DNA of 36,738 nt from Clostridia bacterium (GTDB taxonomy: Bacteria; Bacillota; Clostridia; Oscillospirales; Acutalibacteraceae), in NCBI GenBank assembly GCA_017399175.1, contig JAFQEE010000055.1, positions 1 to 36,738 on the forward strand. The letters run 5' to 3'. Made by a program: the position numbers and the translations under genes. The first letter of the stretch is position 1; the number at the start of each line of letters is the position of its first letter. The notes below the pieces were generated by a model. It saw only the letters and a program-made list of their open reading frames with translations. It made no database searches and was not told the DNA's origin. Of this stretch, positions 1 to 8,075 are shown piece by piece.

Positions 1-105
1 GATGTTGACTATGTTGTCAACCTCTTGAACAACCGACCAAGAAAATGTCTTGGTTGGCATACTCCTGCTGAAGTTTTTTATGGAAAAAGTGTTGCACTTG
101 CTTGA
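1..105 (+). mobile_element. IS30-family transposase, C-terminal fragment (cut by window edge)
   Basis: The first 35 codons are open from base 1 and end at TGA 103-105. The peptide contains NNRPRKCLGWHTPAEVFYG, the hallmark tail of IS30-family DDE transposases (NxRPRKxLGxxTPxEVF). The rest of the gene lies outside the window. The core TGTTGCACTT at 90-99 lies in the last codons and is the reverse complement of AAGTGCAACA at 36618-36627, which precedes the second transposase. It probably marks the right inverted repeat of the element. Confidence 0.85.
90..99. repeat. Probable right inverted-repeat core of the IS30-like element
   Basis: TGTTGCACTT matches, in reverse complement, AAGTGCAACA near the other end of the window. 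The pair is placed as expected for the right and left ends of two copies of one IS30-type element. The exact element boundary cannot be fixed from one end of each copy. Confidence 0.5.
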
Positions 106-200
106 CAATCCACCGGGGACCACCGAAGGTGGTGGAGGGATTCCCCCCACGCCTGCAAATGTCATTCCAAGCAACGCGAAGAATCTCTCAAATAATTAAA

Positions 201-228
201 ACAAAGGTGGGAACTTTCCCACCTTTGT
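201..228. terminator. Bidirectional hairpin terminator
   Basis: ACAAAGGTGGGAA-CT-TTCCCACCTTTGT is a perfect 13-bp stem followed by a T-rich run. It lies between the IS30 end and the first MITE copy. The gene-free stretch 106-478 otherwise holds only a REP-like GGTGG palindrome at about 112-147 and the MITE. Confidence 0.6.
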
Positions 229-241
229 TTGTGTGTAAATT

Positions 242-465
242 AAATTGGAGTTTGTAGGGAAAGTGCAAAATGCAAAGCGCAGAATGCAGAATGATGGGTC
301 TGCGACGCAATTATAAATATTAACCAAAGAGATTGGTTGTAGGGACGCTTCACGAAGCGTCCGAATGAGGTTTTCAGCACACTTTGGAGCGGTCGCGTCG
401 TGAAGCGACCCAACAAGGTGTTCATTCCTATTTTAATTCATATTCTTCCCTACAAATTATAATTT
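242..465. repeat. MITE-like repeat, copy 1 (short form)
   Basis: The element starts AAATTGGAGTTTGTAGGG and ends CCCTACAAATTATAATTT, giving imperfect 18-bp terminal inverted repeats. Inside are a run of GCAAAATGC/GCAGAATGC units, a GGGACGCTTCACGAAGCGTCC palindrome and a second CGTCGTGAAGCGACC palindrome. It lacks the central block of about 100 bases found in copies 2 and 3. It has no ORF of its own and ends a few bases after the glmS stop codon. Confidence 0.8.
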
Positions 466-478
466 GTAGTTGTAATTT

Positions 479-2296
479 TCATTCCACAGTAACACTTTTT
501 GCAAGGTTTCGTGGTTTGTCAACATCAAGCCCTTTTCTTACTGTTGTATGGTATGCAAGCAACTGTAAAGGGATAACAGTAAGTGACGGAGAAAGGTGTT
601 TTATGGTTTTCGGCACAAAGATTACTTCATCCGCAAATTCCTTTATGTTTTCGGCATCATCACATACTACTGCAATCACAAATGCACCGCGTGAACGAAC
701 CTCTTTGATATTAGAAACCATTTTGTTATAAAGTTTTTTGTCTGTTGCAACGGCAACCACAACCGTGCCGTCCTCAATAAGTGAGATTGTTCCGTGCTTT
801 AGTTCGCCTGCACCGTAGCCCTCACAATGAATATATGAAATTTCTTTAAGCTTCAAAGCACCCTCAAGGCAAAGGGGATAGTCAACTCCGCGACCGATAA
901 AGAAAACATTCTGCTTTTGACATATTATTTCTGCAAGATTTTTTGTAATAGTGTCACATTCAAGTGCAAACTGAATTTTTTGGGGTAGTGACAGAATTTC
1001 ATCAGTAAATTTTTTGATTTCAGTTTCATTCATAAGTCCTTTTTTCTGCGATAAAAATGCAGACAGCACATAAATAACACTTAACTGTGCAGAAAAAGCC
1101 TTTGTAGTAGCAACTGCAATTTCAGTACCCGCATTCGTATAAATGACACCGTCACTTTCCCTTGCGATAGTGCTGAATGGCACATTTACAACGGATAAAG
1201 TAAAAGCACCACGCTTTTTTGCTTCACGAAGTGATGCCAATGTGTCGGCAGTTTCACCTGATTGGCTTATGAAAATGCAAAGGTCATTTTTGTCGATAAT
1301 GGGATTTCGATACCTGAATTCACTTGCAATATCAACATTTACCGGGATTCGTGTCATTTCTTCAATAATATATTTCCCTGCAACACCAACATGAAAGGCA
1401 CTACCACAGGCAACAATGTTTATTCTGTTAAGATTTTCAATGAATTTTTCAGGAAATTCAAAGGGGAGAGTGATTTTACCGTTTGGAGTAAGTGGCAGAA
1501 TTGTATCCTTAACCGCTTTTGGTTGTTCAAAAATTTCCTTTTGCATAAAATAGTCATATCCGTTTTTTTGCGCAGAGTCAGAATGCAACTGAACCTTTTG
1601 AATTTCTATATTTTTTTCGTTACCATTTTCATCAAAAACCTTTATATTGTCTTTGCCCAGTTCAATAAATTCACCATCATTTACAATATAGCAATCATTT
1701 GTGTAGGGGAGAATTGCAGGAATGTCGGAGGCTAAATAATTCTCGTTGTCACCTTTGCCGATTATAAGGGGACTGTCCTTTTTCATAGCAAAAATTTTGT
1801 CATCATAATCTTTGATTATCATAGCAACAGCATATGAGCCCTCTAACTTTTTTGCAGTTTTAATAAGAGAAGTGATTGGATTGCCGTCATAAAGATAATC
1901 GAAAAGCTGTGCAATAACCTCGGTGTCTGTATGAGAAGTGAATTCGTAACTATTTTCTATAAGGTCATTTTTAAGCTCAATGTAATTCTCAATAATTCCG
2001 TTATGGACAAGTGTTACAATGCCATTCATTGAACTGTGAGGATGAGCGTTTGTCTTATCGGGAATACCATGAGTTGCCCATCTTGTGTGACCGATACCAA
2101 GAGTGCCCTGAGGATTGATTTTTTCAACCGACCTCGTAAGATTATCTATTCTGCCTTTTTCCTTTATAACAACAACCTTGTCATTTTTAACTGCAATACC
2201 TGCCGAATCATATCCGCGGTATTCAAGCCGTTTTAAACCCTCAATAAGAATCGGAGTTGCGTTGTTGTTTCCTGTATAACCGATAATTCCGCACAT
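479..2296 (-). CDS. glmS: Glutamine--fructose-6-phosphate aminotransferase (isomerizing)
   Basis: GlmS makes glucosamine-6-phosphate from fructose-6-phosphate and glutamine, the first step toward UDP-GlcNAc for peptidoglycan. The 605-residue protein has the usual family length. It starts MCGIIGYTG, placing the glutamine-hydrolysing nucleophile Cys at position 2 of a type-II amidotransferase domain (about 1-220). Two SIS sugar-isomerase domains follow (about 285-420 and 455-590), with CGSAFHVG, FISQSGETADT and a C-terminal DKPRNLAKSVTVE that carries the conserved ring-opening Lys. An AAGGAG site lies 7-8 bases before the ATG. The 64 bases between this gene and the divergent membrane-protein gene are too few for a glmS ribozyme, and no ribozyme-like sequence is seen, so control by that riboswitch is unlikely here. 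Confidence 0.97.
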   Translation of the reverse strand: MCGIIGYTGNNNATPILIEGLKRLEYRGYDSAGIAVKNDKVVVIKEKGRIDNLTRSVEKINPQGTLGIGHTRWATHGIPDKTNAHPHSSMNGIVTLVHNGIIENYIELKNDLIENSYEFTSHTDTEVIAQLFDYLYDGNPITSLIKTAKKLEGSYAVAMIIKDYDDKIFAMKKDSPLIIGKGDNENYLASDIPAILPYTNDCYIVNDGEFIELGKDNIKVFDENGNEKNIEIQKVQLHSDSAQKNGYDYFMQKEIFEQPKAVKDTILPLTPNGKITLPFEFPEKFIENLNRINIVACGSAFHVGVAGKYIIEEMTRIPVNVDIASEFRYRNPIIDKNDLCIFISQSGETADTLASLREAKKRGAFTLSVVNVPFSTIARESDGVIYTNAGTEIAVATTKAFSAQLSVIYVLSAFLSQKKGLMNETEIKKFTDEILSLPQKIQFALECDTITKNLAEIICQKQNVFFIGRGVDYPLCLEGALKLKEISYIHCEGYGAGELKHGTISLIEDGTVVVAVATDKKLYNKMVSNIKEVRSRGAFVIAVVCDDAENIKEFADEVIFVPKTIKHLSPSLTVIPLQLLAYHTTVRKGLDVDKPRNLAKSVTVE

Positions 2297-2360
2297 AAAA
2301 AATCTCCTTGTAAGTATGATAATAATTTTTATGCCAACAATAGTAAAAGGAGGCGATAAT

Positions 2361-3176
2361 ATGAGAAAATCTTATCTTAAACTTGTTGCAAAAAGGCGAA
2401 TGATGAGTAATACTCTGTCTTGTTTTGCAGTTTCCCTTTTACCGTATTTTGTGTTTTCTTTTCTTGTTGTTTTTAATTATTATTTACCGTTTTTCTTGAA
2501 AAAGACATTAACAGATTTTTTTCTTGTTGTTTTTATATCAGTAATAAGTATTGTATTTTCAATATTTCTGTGGTCGAGTATTCGTCTGATAAAAGAAAAA
2601 TACTTCCTTATGAAAGCCTGTGGCAAAAAAGTCAGATTTTTAAAATTAGTTAGAAGTATATCCCGAAAACAGTATGGTTTGTATATAAAGGTTTCTGTCT
2701 TGAAAATACTTCTGTCTTTAAGCTGGTCAGCAGTATATTTTTCACCTTGTGTTGTGGTTGCAGGACTACTTGCATATAGTTACAGATATGAAAATTATGG
2801 TAGAAATGTAAACCTTACCTTGGCTATATCATCTATTGTATTGTTTGTGATAGGGTTGATTCATTTTTTCGTCACAATAAAACGATATTCAATGTGTAAT
2901 GCCATTATACTAAAGGACAAACAGAAAAATCCCATTAAAATTATTGCAGAAAGCATAGGTATTATGGAAAACCATTCGGTCGAGTACGCTTTTTACTGTT
3001 TGTCATTTGCGGGTTGGCTTTGTGCTTGTGTTTTTGTGATTCCACTATTTTATGTCCTACCGTTTATAAATATGAGTAAATGGTGTTATATGACAAACAT
3101 CAAAAAAGAAGAAAAAACAGTACCCCAGAACGAAAAACCGATTATATTTTATATACAAAAAAGGAAAGAAGTGTAA
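2361..3176 (+). CDS. Multi-pass membrane protein, DUF975-like
   Basis: This is a 271-residue protein with about five or six hydrophobic segments and basic loops. The ATG at 2361 is chosen over an upstream ATG at 2316 because AGGAGG at 2348-2353 sits 7 bases before it. The C-terminal part (IAESIGIMENHSVEYAFYC, then LSFAGW, then a long hydrophobic segment and aromatic tail) resembles the DUF975 pattern of an SxxLMxGxK-type helix followed by LSFIGW and a final membrane pair. The function of that family is unknown. The gene diverges from glmS and its promoter must overlap the glmS start. A MITE copy begins 6 bases after its stop, and no terminator of its own is visible. Confidence 0.7.
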   Translation: MRKSYLKLVAKRRMMSNTLSCFAVSLLPYFVFSFLVVFNYYLPFFLKKTLTDFFLVVFISVISIVFSIFLWSSIRLIKEKYFLMKACGKKVRFLKLVRSISRKQYGLYIKVSVLKILLSLSWSAVYFSPCVVVAGLLAYSYRYENYGRNVNLTLAISSIVLFVIGLIHFFVTIKRYSMCNAIILKDKQKNPIKIIAESIGIMENHSVEYAFYCLSFAGWLCACVFVIPLFYVLPFINMSKWCYMTNIKKEEKTVPQNEKPIIFYIQKRKEV

Positions 3177-3181
3177 AGTGG

Positions 3182-3500
3182 AAATTGGAGTTTGTGGGGA
3201 AAGTGCAAAATGCAAAACGCAAAGTGCAAAATGTCGGAACTGCGTTGCGATTATAAAATAAAACCAATATGGTTGGAATGTAGGGGCGAGTCTCTGTGCT
3301 CGCCCGCAAGTGTATATTAAATGCTCGGGAGGGCACGGAGACCCTCCCCTACAACATAATTTAATTGGTTGCTTTGTAGGGACGCTTCACGAAGCGTCCG
3401 AATGAGGGTTTCAGCACACTTTGGAACGGTCGCTTCGTGAAGCGACCCTACAAGGTTTTTGTTTTGGTTTTAATTTTATCCTCCCGACAAATTATAATTT
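3182..3500. repeat. MITE-like repeat, copy 2 (long form)
   Basis: It begins AAATTGGAGTTTGTGGGG and ends CCCGACAAATTATAATTT, so both ends match copy 1. Between them are the GCAAAATGC-type run, a block of GGGGCGAG.../...CTCGCCC and GGGAGGGC.../...GCCCTCCC-style palindromes absent from copy 1, then GGGACGCTTCACGAAGCGTCC and GGTCGCTTCGTGAAGCGACC. It is nearly identical to inverted copy 3 at 32783-33104. It fills most of the gene-free stretch 3177-3568. Confidence 0.85.
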
Positions 3501-3523
3501 GAATATCTGATTGCAATAAAAAA

Positions 3524-3549
3524 TGGCACTCTCCGTAAGGAAAGTGCCA
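3524..3549 (-). terminator. Terminator of pduL
   Basis: TGGCACT and AGTGCCA form a stem extended by TCC/GGA around a GTAA loop. On the minus strand it is followed by TTTTTATTG. It lies 20 bases after the pduL stop codon. Confidence 0.75.
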
Positions 3550-3568
3550 TAACACTATGTACATTTTA

Positions 3569-4141
3569 TTAAAGAATAACACCCATTGTACCCGGTTTGC
3601 AAAGAGCAGCATTTGATTCGTCTGTATCAATATGCATTGCAAGAGCAAAGTTAGGATGAACACGAACTACAACATCACCGAAAGTGAGTGTTCTGTCGTC
3701 TGAAGAAACCTTAACTTCAACAACCTGCTTGTCAGAAAGACCGTACTTTTCAGCATCGTCAGGAGTCATATGGATATGTCTTTTTGCAACGATAACGCCG
3801 TTTTCAATTTCGATTTCGCCTTTAGGTCCTACGATTTTACAACCCGGAGTACCTGCGATATCGCCTGATTCTCTAACAACAGCAGGAACGCCGATTGAAC
3901 GAGCATCAGAAGCAGAAATTTCAACCTGAGTAGCAGGTCTTACAGGTCCAAGGATTGAAACACCGGGGAACTGACCTTTAGGGCCGATTACTGCGATTCT
4001 TTCTTCACAAGCATACTGACCCGGCTGTGAAAGGTCCTTTTTCTTTGTAAGCTCATAGCCTTCACCGAAAAGGATTTCAAGGTGTTCTTGTGAAATGTGA
4101 GCGTGTCTTGCACTTGTTTCAACTAAAACTGTCTTTTCCAT
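3569..4141 (-). CDS. pduL: PduL-type phosphate acyltransferase
   Basis: PduL enzymes exchange CoA for phosphate on acetyl- or propionyl-CoA, feeding acetate/propionate formation and ATP synthesis through a kinase. The 190 residues show both repeats of the fold and its zinc-binding histidines: SARHAHIS near the N-terminus, AKRHIHMTPDDAE in the middle and MHIDTDE near the end. The protein starts directly with the conserved domain and lacks the roughly 20-residue N-terminal extension that targets PduL to microcompartments. No shell-protein genes are nearby, so a cytosolic role is inferred. It has its own promoter at 4188-4216 and its own terminator, so it is probably monocistronic. Confidence 0.92.
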   Translation of the reverse strand: MEKTVLVETSARHAHISQEHLEILFGEGYELTKKKDLSQPGQYACEERIAVIGPKGQFPGVSILGPVRPATQVEISASDARSIGVPAVVRESGDIAGTPGCKIVGPKGEIEIENGVIVAKRHIHMTPDDAEKYGLSDKQVVEVKVSSDDRTLTFGDVVVRVHPNFALAMHIDTDESNAALCKPGTMGVIL

Positions 4142-4187
4142 TTATCATTCTTCTTTCTTAAAAATTTTTACATATTTCAATATCTAT

Positions 4188-4216
4188 ATAATAGAACAAT
4201 TTTACCATTTTGTAAA
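4188..4216 (-). promoter_or_regulatory. Predicted sigma-A promoter of pduL
   Basis: On the minus strand TTTACA (4211-4216) and TATTAT (4188-4193) are separated by 17 bases. They lie about 47 bases before the pduL start codon. Confidence 0.55.
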
Positions 4217-4233
4217 GTGTAAAAATGCATAGA

Positions 4234-4881
4234 TTAAAGGAGCTCTTCAAAAGATTTTATGTAATAATCAGCAATTCGTTTGATATTCTCCGTATCTCTG
4301 CGTGAATGCTTGTCATAAACACCGCAAACTGTAAAACCACCTTTAACAGCACCCTTAATTCCTGCCAACAAATCTTCAAAAACAATACATTCTTCAGGGG
4401 AAAGTCCCAATCTTTCACAAGCAAGGAAATAAACATCAGGGTCACTTTTGTCAGTAAGTGTTTCGTGAAGGTAAGCACCTGTGTCAAAATATTCGAAAAT
4501 GCCGTTGTTTTTAAGACAAACCTCGCTTAGTTCAGTTGTGTTTGCAGTTGCAAAAGCAATTTTAATGTTGTTCTCCTTTAAAAGGTCAAGAAATTCCTTT
4601 ACACCTTTTTTAAGTGGTACATCATTTGCATATTTATCATAACAGAGTTCGCACCATTCGTCCATAATGGATTCAATACTGCTTCGCATATGAAAACGCT
4701 CTTTTGTGTAAATTGCCATTGTCCTAAAGTGCATATCCTTGATTTTATCCTGATAATCCGACGGCATTCTCATTCCGTGGTTTTTAAAGAAAGCAATATC
4801 AACCTCTTTCCATATTCCCATTGAATCAAAAAGTGTACCGTCAAGGTCAAAGATAACACCCTTGAATTTATTTATATTCAT
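4234..4881 (-). CDS. HAD-IA hydrolase (phosphoglucomutase/phosphatase-like)
   Basis: This 215-residue haloacid-dehalogenase-fold protein probably dephosphorylates or isomerises a small phosphometabolite. Motif I is FDLDGTLFDS (catalytic Asp pair, residues about 10-19), followed by a helical cap of subclass I. Motif II is in FATANT, the conserved Lys in TDKSDPDVY, and the acidic motif IV in VFEDLLAG. The spacing fits the beta-phosphoglucomutase-like group, but the substrate cannot be read from sequence. It is the third gene of a minus-strand operon, starting 3 bases after the stop of the Cof-type HAD gene. Confidence 0.85.
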   Translation of the reverse strand: MNINKFKGVIFDLDGTLFDSMGIWKEVDIAFFKNHGMRMPSDYQDKIKDMHFRTMAIYTKERFHMRSSIESIMDEWCELCYDKYANDVPLKKGVKEFLDLLKENNIKIAFATANTTELSEVCLKNNGIFEYFDTGAYLHETLTDKSDPDVYFLACERLGLSPEECIVFEDLLAGIKGAVKGGFTVCGVYDKHSRRDTENIKRIADYYIKSFEELL

Positions 4882-4884
4882 AAA

Positions 4885-5736
4885 TTATTCTCCCGATTTG
4901 TTTAAAACATATTTTGCCACAGCCTTTGCAACACCACCGTTGTCGTTTGTGTCCGTTACATATTTCGCTGTGTTTTTCACAAGTTCAGTTCCGTTTGCCA
5001 TTGCAAATGAATATTCAGCGAACTCGAGCATTGAACAGTCATTTTCACCGTCACCGAAGCACATAATATTTTCTTTGCTGATTTCAAGAGCATCTGCAAG
5101 ACCTTTAACAGCAAAGCCCTTTGTGGCATTTACTCCCGTCATTTCAAGGTTTCCGTTTTTCCCCTTTGTAACAGGGAATGAAGACGCAAAGGCAACATCA
5201 CCTGTTTTACGCACTTTTTCTTCGATTTCAATTCTTTCTTCACCTGTAAGAGAAAGAATGTTAAGCTTTTCAATTCCCTCGTTACCAATAAATGTGGCAA
5301 GGTCAGGAACAGGCTTTATAAAATCCTTTAAAAGGTCGTGAATGTGAGGGGATACATGTTCTGTGTCAAACATACCGTAGCTTTTCTCATTCATATAGCA
5401 GTCGCCTTTGAAATAGATTTCATAAATGAGATTGTAGTCTTTTAAAATATCAAAAATTTTATTGGATTGACTGTTATCAAGGAGCGTACTGCAAACAACA
5501 TTTCCTGTTTTCATATCGTATGTAACAGCACCGTTTGAAGTGATAAGATAATCGAGAAACGGTAATTGCTCAACCACATTATCTGCAAGAATTTTGGTTC
5601 TGCCACTTGCCACAGCCACCTTAACACCCATTTCGTGAGCCTTTCGGAAAGCTTCAATATTCTCTTGTGGAATTGTAACATGGTTACTGTTCATAAATGT
5701 ACCGTCAAGGTCAGTAACAATAAGTTTGATTGACAT
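4885..5736 (-). CDS. Cof-type HAD-IIB phosphatase
   Basis: This is a 283-residue sugar-phosphate-type phosphatase. Motif I is LIVTDLDGTFMNS at the N-terminus, motif II is in SGRT and TSNGA, and the C-terminal motif IV is FGDGENDCSML, with a large alpha/beta IIB cap between them. The ATG at 5736 is preferred over one six codons upstream because AGGTGA sits 5-6 bases before it, and it leaves an 8-base gap to the preceding methyltransferase gene rather than an overlap. It belongs to a different HAD subclass from its downstream neighbour, so the two are not a recent duplication. The physiological substrate is unknown. Confidence 0.88.
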   Translation of the reverse strand: MSIKLIVTDLDGTFMNSNHVTIPQENIEAFRKAHEMGVKVAVASGRTKILADNVVEQLPFLDYLITSNGAVTYDMKTGNVVCSTLLDNSQSNKIFDILKDYNLIYEIYFKGDCYMNEKSYGMFDTEHVSPHIHDLLKDFIKPVPDLATFIGNEGIEKLNILSLTGEERIEIEEKVRKTGDVAFASSFPVTKGKNGNLEMTGVNATKGFAVKGLADALEISKENIMCFGDGENDCSMLEFAEYSFAMANGTELVKNTAKYVTDTNDNGGVAKAVAKYVLNKSGE

Positions 5737-5744
5737 AATTTCAC

Positions 5745-6800
5745 CTAAATACAATAAATGTTAGTGTCCCAGAATGATATATGGGGATGATGACGAAGAT
5801 ATATTTTATAGTCACCGTTTATTTCGTTAATCTGATTGACAAGAGCAAAAATATCTTCACTTCTGTGATAAACTGCCATACAGATTTTCGGTTTGTCCTG
5901 TTGTAAAGTGAGTGCAGAGCCCAAAAGCATTTCTTTTTCAGCACCTTCAACATCAACATTAAGATAAGTGAATGTACCGTATTTTTCTTTCAGTTCATCA
6001 ACTGTGACAGAAAACACACTTTCACCCTTGTCTTTTGCTGAACCGCCACGACCTTTGTTTCCGTCAAAGAAAAGTTCTGTGGATTTATTCCATACAGCAT
6101 TGTTGAGTGCTGTGCAGTTTTTAAGTTCTTCACAATAAGACTCTAATTTTCTGAATGTCCTTTTATCAGGCTCAACAGCAACTATCTTTTCATAATCATT
6201 TACATAGTGCAGAAACTCTTTTACCGTGTCACCACGATAAGCGCCAAGGTCAAGAAAACTTTCATTTGTACCTAAATTCAGTATTTCAAATGCTTCGTCT
6301 TTATCCGTTTCACAATTAAAACAGTAATCAAGATTACCTGTAATCTGAAAACGGATAATACTTTCAAAAACCTGCTTTGATTTTTCATCACCGAGTAATG
6401 AATATGCCTTTTCAAAAGCATCAAGATTGTTTTTGAGAAAGTCCTTATTAAAAATATTGTCACCGTAAACGGGGACAGAAGGCATAATCACCTTATGACG
6501 ATTTGACAAAGACTTTATGTTGTTTATAACTTCAGGCAGGGGACTTGCAAAGGCAAGGCAAATAACAAAATCGCCGATTTCGCTTTCAAGTTGTGGAATT
6601 CCTTTAACAGGAAAACCGTGAAAAGTACGCTGTCTTACAAAACCGTCACTTGCCACAACGAAGGAAACTGTAATTCCCAATTTTTCGAATTCCTCGAACA
6701 CTCTGTCAGCACCATTTCCTGTACCATAAACAGCTATTGGCAGGGGAGTTTCCTTTAAAAATTCCCAACTTGATTTTTCAATAAGTAAATTTTCAAACAT
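5745..6800 (-). CDS. FkbM-family methyltransferase with N-terminal Rossmann-like domain
   Basis: This 351-residue protein has an N-terminal nucleotide-binding-like segment (IAVYGTGNGADRVFEEF), of the sort found on glycan-modifying FkbM proteins. The C-terminal half is a SAM-dependent methyltransferase: FLDLGAYRGDTVKEF (about 182-196) is the SAM loop, IVAVEPD the acidic strand end, and LNVDVEGAEKEML the conserved FkbM signature. FkbM enzymes typically O-methylate sugars or antibiotics. The ATG at 6800 is used because AAAGGCGGTGGG precedes it; an in-frame start 17 codons upstream has no ribosome site. It is the first gene of an operon with two HAD phosphatases, which suggests work on a phosphorylated or activated sugar (inference). 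Confidence 0.85.
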   Translation of the reverse strand: MFENLLIEKSSWEFLKETPLPIAVYGTGNGADRVFEEFEKLGITVSFVVASDGFVRQRTFHGFPVKGIPQLESEIGDFVICLAFASPLPEVINNIKSLSNRHKVIMPSVPVYGDNIFNKDFLKNNLDAFEKAYSLLGDEKSKQVFESIIRFQITGNLDYCFNCETDKDEAFEILNLGTNESFLDLGAYRGDTVKEFLHYVNDYEKIVAVEPDKRTFRKLESYCEELKNCTALNNAVWNKSTELFFDGNKGRGGSAKDKGESVFSVTVDELKEKYGTFTYLNVDVEGAEKEMLLGSALTLQQDKPKICMAVYHRSEDIFALVNQINEINGDYKIYLRHHPHISFWDTNIYCI

Positions 6801-6831
6801 TTTCCCACCGCCTTTTGTCGCATTAAATAAA

Positions 6832-6860
6832 ATAATAACATATTTTATCATTCATTACAA
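6832..6860 (-). promoter_or_regulatory. Predicted promoter of the FkbM-HAD-HAD operon
   Basis: TTGTAA (6855-6860) and TATTAT (6832-6837) on the minus strand are 17 bases apart, about 31 bases before the FkbM start. It is back to back with the EamA promoter. Confidence 0.5.
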
Positions 6861-6868
6861 GAAAACTG

Positions 6869-6897
6869 TTGACGATATTTATATTTTGCAATAAAAT
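6869..6897 (+). promoter_or_regulatory. Predicted promoter of the EamA transporter gene
   Basis: TTGACG (6869-6874) and TAAAAT (6892-6897) are separated by 17 bases. The start codon is 30 bases further on, with GAGGCG as ribosome site. Confidence 0.65.
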
Positions 6898-6927
6898 GTT
6901 TTTAGTAATTTTTAATGAGGCGATTTT

Positions 6928-7809
6928 ATGAAAAAAGTTTTAAGTGCAAGAACAATGCTGATTGTTTCAATGACAATTTTTGGTACAATCGGACTTTTTG
7001 TGCGTAATATTCCGTTGCCGTCAAGTGAAATTGCCCTTTATCGTGCTGTGTTGGCGGCGATTTTAATCGGTGCATTTCTTCTTGTTACAAAACAGAAAAT
7101 TCCATTCACAAAAATCAAAAAGGAAATACCGTTACTTGTGCTGTCGGGTGTGGCTATGGGCTTTAACTGGATTTTACTTTTTGAAGCATATAAATACACA
7201 ACAGTTTCAGTTGCAACACTCAGCTATTATTTCGCACCTGTAATTGTGACAGTTGCTTGTCCTATTCTCTTTAAAGAAAAAATGGGAGCAAAACAGATTA
7301 TATGCTTTGTAATGTCAACTCTCGGTATCGTTCTTATTACGGGAATAGGTGACTTGTCCCAAGGCAGCAGTCATATAAAGGGAATTTTGTTCGGACTTGG
7401 TGCAGCCACATTATATGCAACCGTAATTCTCCTTAATAAATTCACAAAAACTGTTGATGGAATTCATCGCACATTTATGCAGTTCCTTTCTGCAATCGCA
7501 GTCCTTGTGCCTTATGTACTTTTGACAGACGGAGTAAATATAGGAACTTTAAATGGTAGAGGCTGGGTATTCTTACTTGTAATCGGTCTTGTTCATACGG
7601 GAATTACATATTGTCTTTACTTCTCATCACTTAAAGAGATGTCAGGACAAAAGGTTGCAATTTTAAGTTATATTGACCCACTTGTTGCAGTTCTTATTTC
7701 CGTTGTGGTGTTAAAAGAACCATTGACACCGTTACAGGCATTGGGCGGACTTATGATTTTAGGCTTTACACTCTGGAACGAAATTTCACCAAAAAAGACA
7801 AGTAAATAA
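6928..7809 (+). CDS. EamA/DMT-family permease
   Basis: This 293-residue protein has about ten hydrophobic helices arranged as two homologous EamA halves, the usual size for drug/metabolite transporter proteins such as RhaT- and YdcZ-like exporters. The first half has IFGTIGLFVRNIPLPSSEIA and the second ends in YIDPLVAVLISVVVLKEPLT, the typical repeat end with its conserved Pro and Glu. Such proteins export or exchange amino acids, sugars or nucleotide precursors; the substrate is not predictable. It is transcribed alone from its own promoter, and a hairpin array follows. Confidence 0.88.
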   Translation: MKKVLSARTMLIVSMTIFGTIGLFVRNIPLPSSEIALYRAVLAAILIGAFLLVTKQKIPFTKIKKEIPLLVLSGVAMGFNWILLFEAYKYTTVSVATLSYYFAPVIVTVACPILFKEKMGAKQIICFVMSTLGIVLITGIGDLSQGSSHIKGILFGLGAATLYATVILLNKFTKTVDGIHRTFMQFLSAIAVLVPYVLLTDGVNIGTLNGRGWVFLLVIGLVHTGITYCLYFSSLKEMSGQKVAILSYIDPLVAVLISVVVLKEPLTPLQALGGLMILGFTLWNEISPKKTSK

Positions 7810-7830
7810 AAAGATAAACCACAGTTTAGC

Positions 7831-8027
7831 GTGATACTCTTAATGGAGTATCACGCAACTCTATTCGCCTACGGCGAGTTATATTGCTTCGCAGTGATAT
7901 TATGCTACGCATAGTGATATTGTCCTGCAGACAGTTTATGGCGAATAGAATATCACGAAACCCGTAGGGTTCATATCACTTTCGCAAGGCGAAAATATCA
8001 CGCTGACGACTGTCAGCATATCACTTA
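7831..8027. repeat. Hairpin array A: different stems joined by a constant ATATCAC/GTGATAT linker
   Basis: Between the EamA and GH28 genes is a run of small palindromes with different stems: GTGATACTC/GAGTATCAC, CGCCtacGGCG, TGCttcGCA, TGCtacGCA, AACCCgtaGGGTT, TTCGCaagGCGAA and GCTGACgacTGTCAGC. They are separated by one constant heptamer, written GTGATAT in the left half and ATATCAC in the right half. Those linkers are complementary, as are CTATTCGCC (about 7861) and GGCGAATAG (about 7943). The whole region could fold as one multibranched cruciform. No ORF is present. Confidence 0.75.
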
Positions 8028-8037
8028 GCAGACAAAA

Positions 8038-8075
8038 AGAAAGAGAAGGCTCGTTAATATACGAATCTTCTCTTT
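8038..8075. terminator. Hairpin terminator downstream of GH28
   Basis: AGAGAAG and CTTCTCT pair around an 18-base loop that itself contains TCGT/ACGA. On the minus strand the stem is followed by TTCTTTTT, and on the plus strand by TTTTCTG, so it could stop transcription both ways. It is the likely end of the GH29-GH28 transcript. Confidence 0.55.

Noticed and set aside
2297-2360. glmS ribozyme upstream of glmS
   Set aside because: Only 64 bases separate glmS from the divergent gene, too few for the ribozyme, and no matching sequence is seen.
3569-4141. Microcompartment locus suggested by pduL
   Set aside because: No shell or signature enzyme genes nearby and the PduL N-terminal targeting extension is absent.
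7831-8027. CRISPR array
   Set aside because: The constant part is 7 bases and the variable parts are palindromes, not unique spacers; no cas gene is present.
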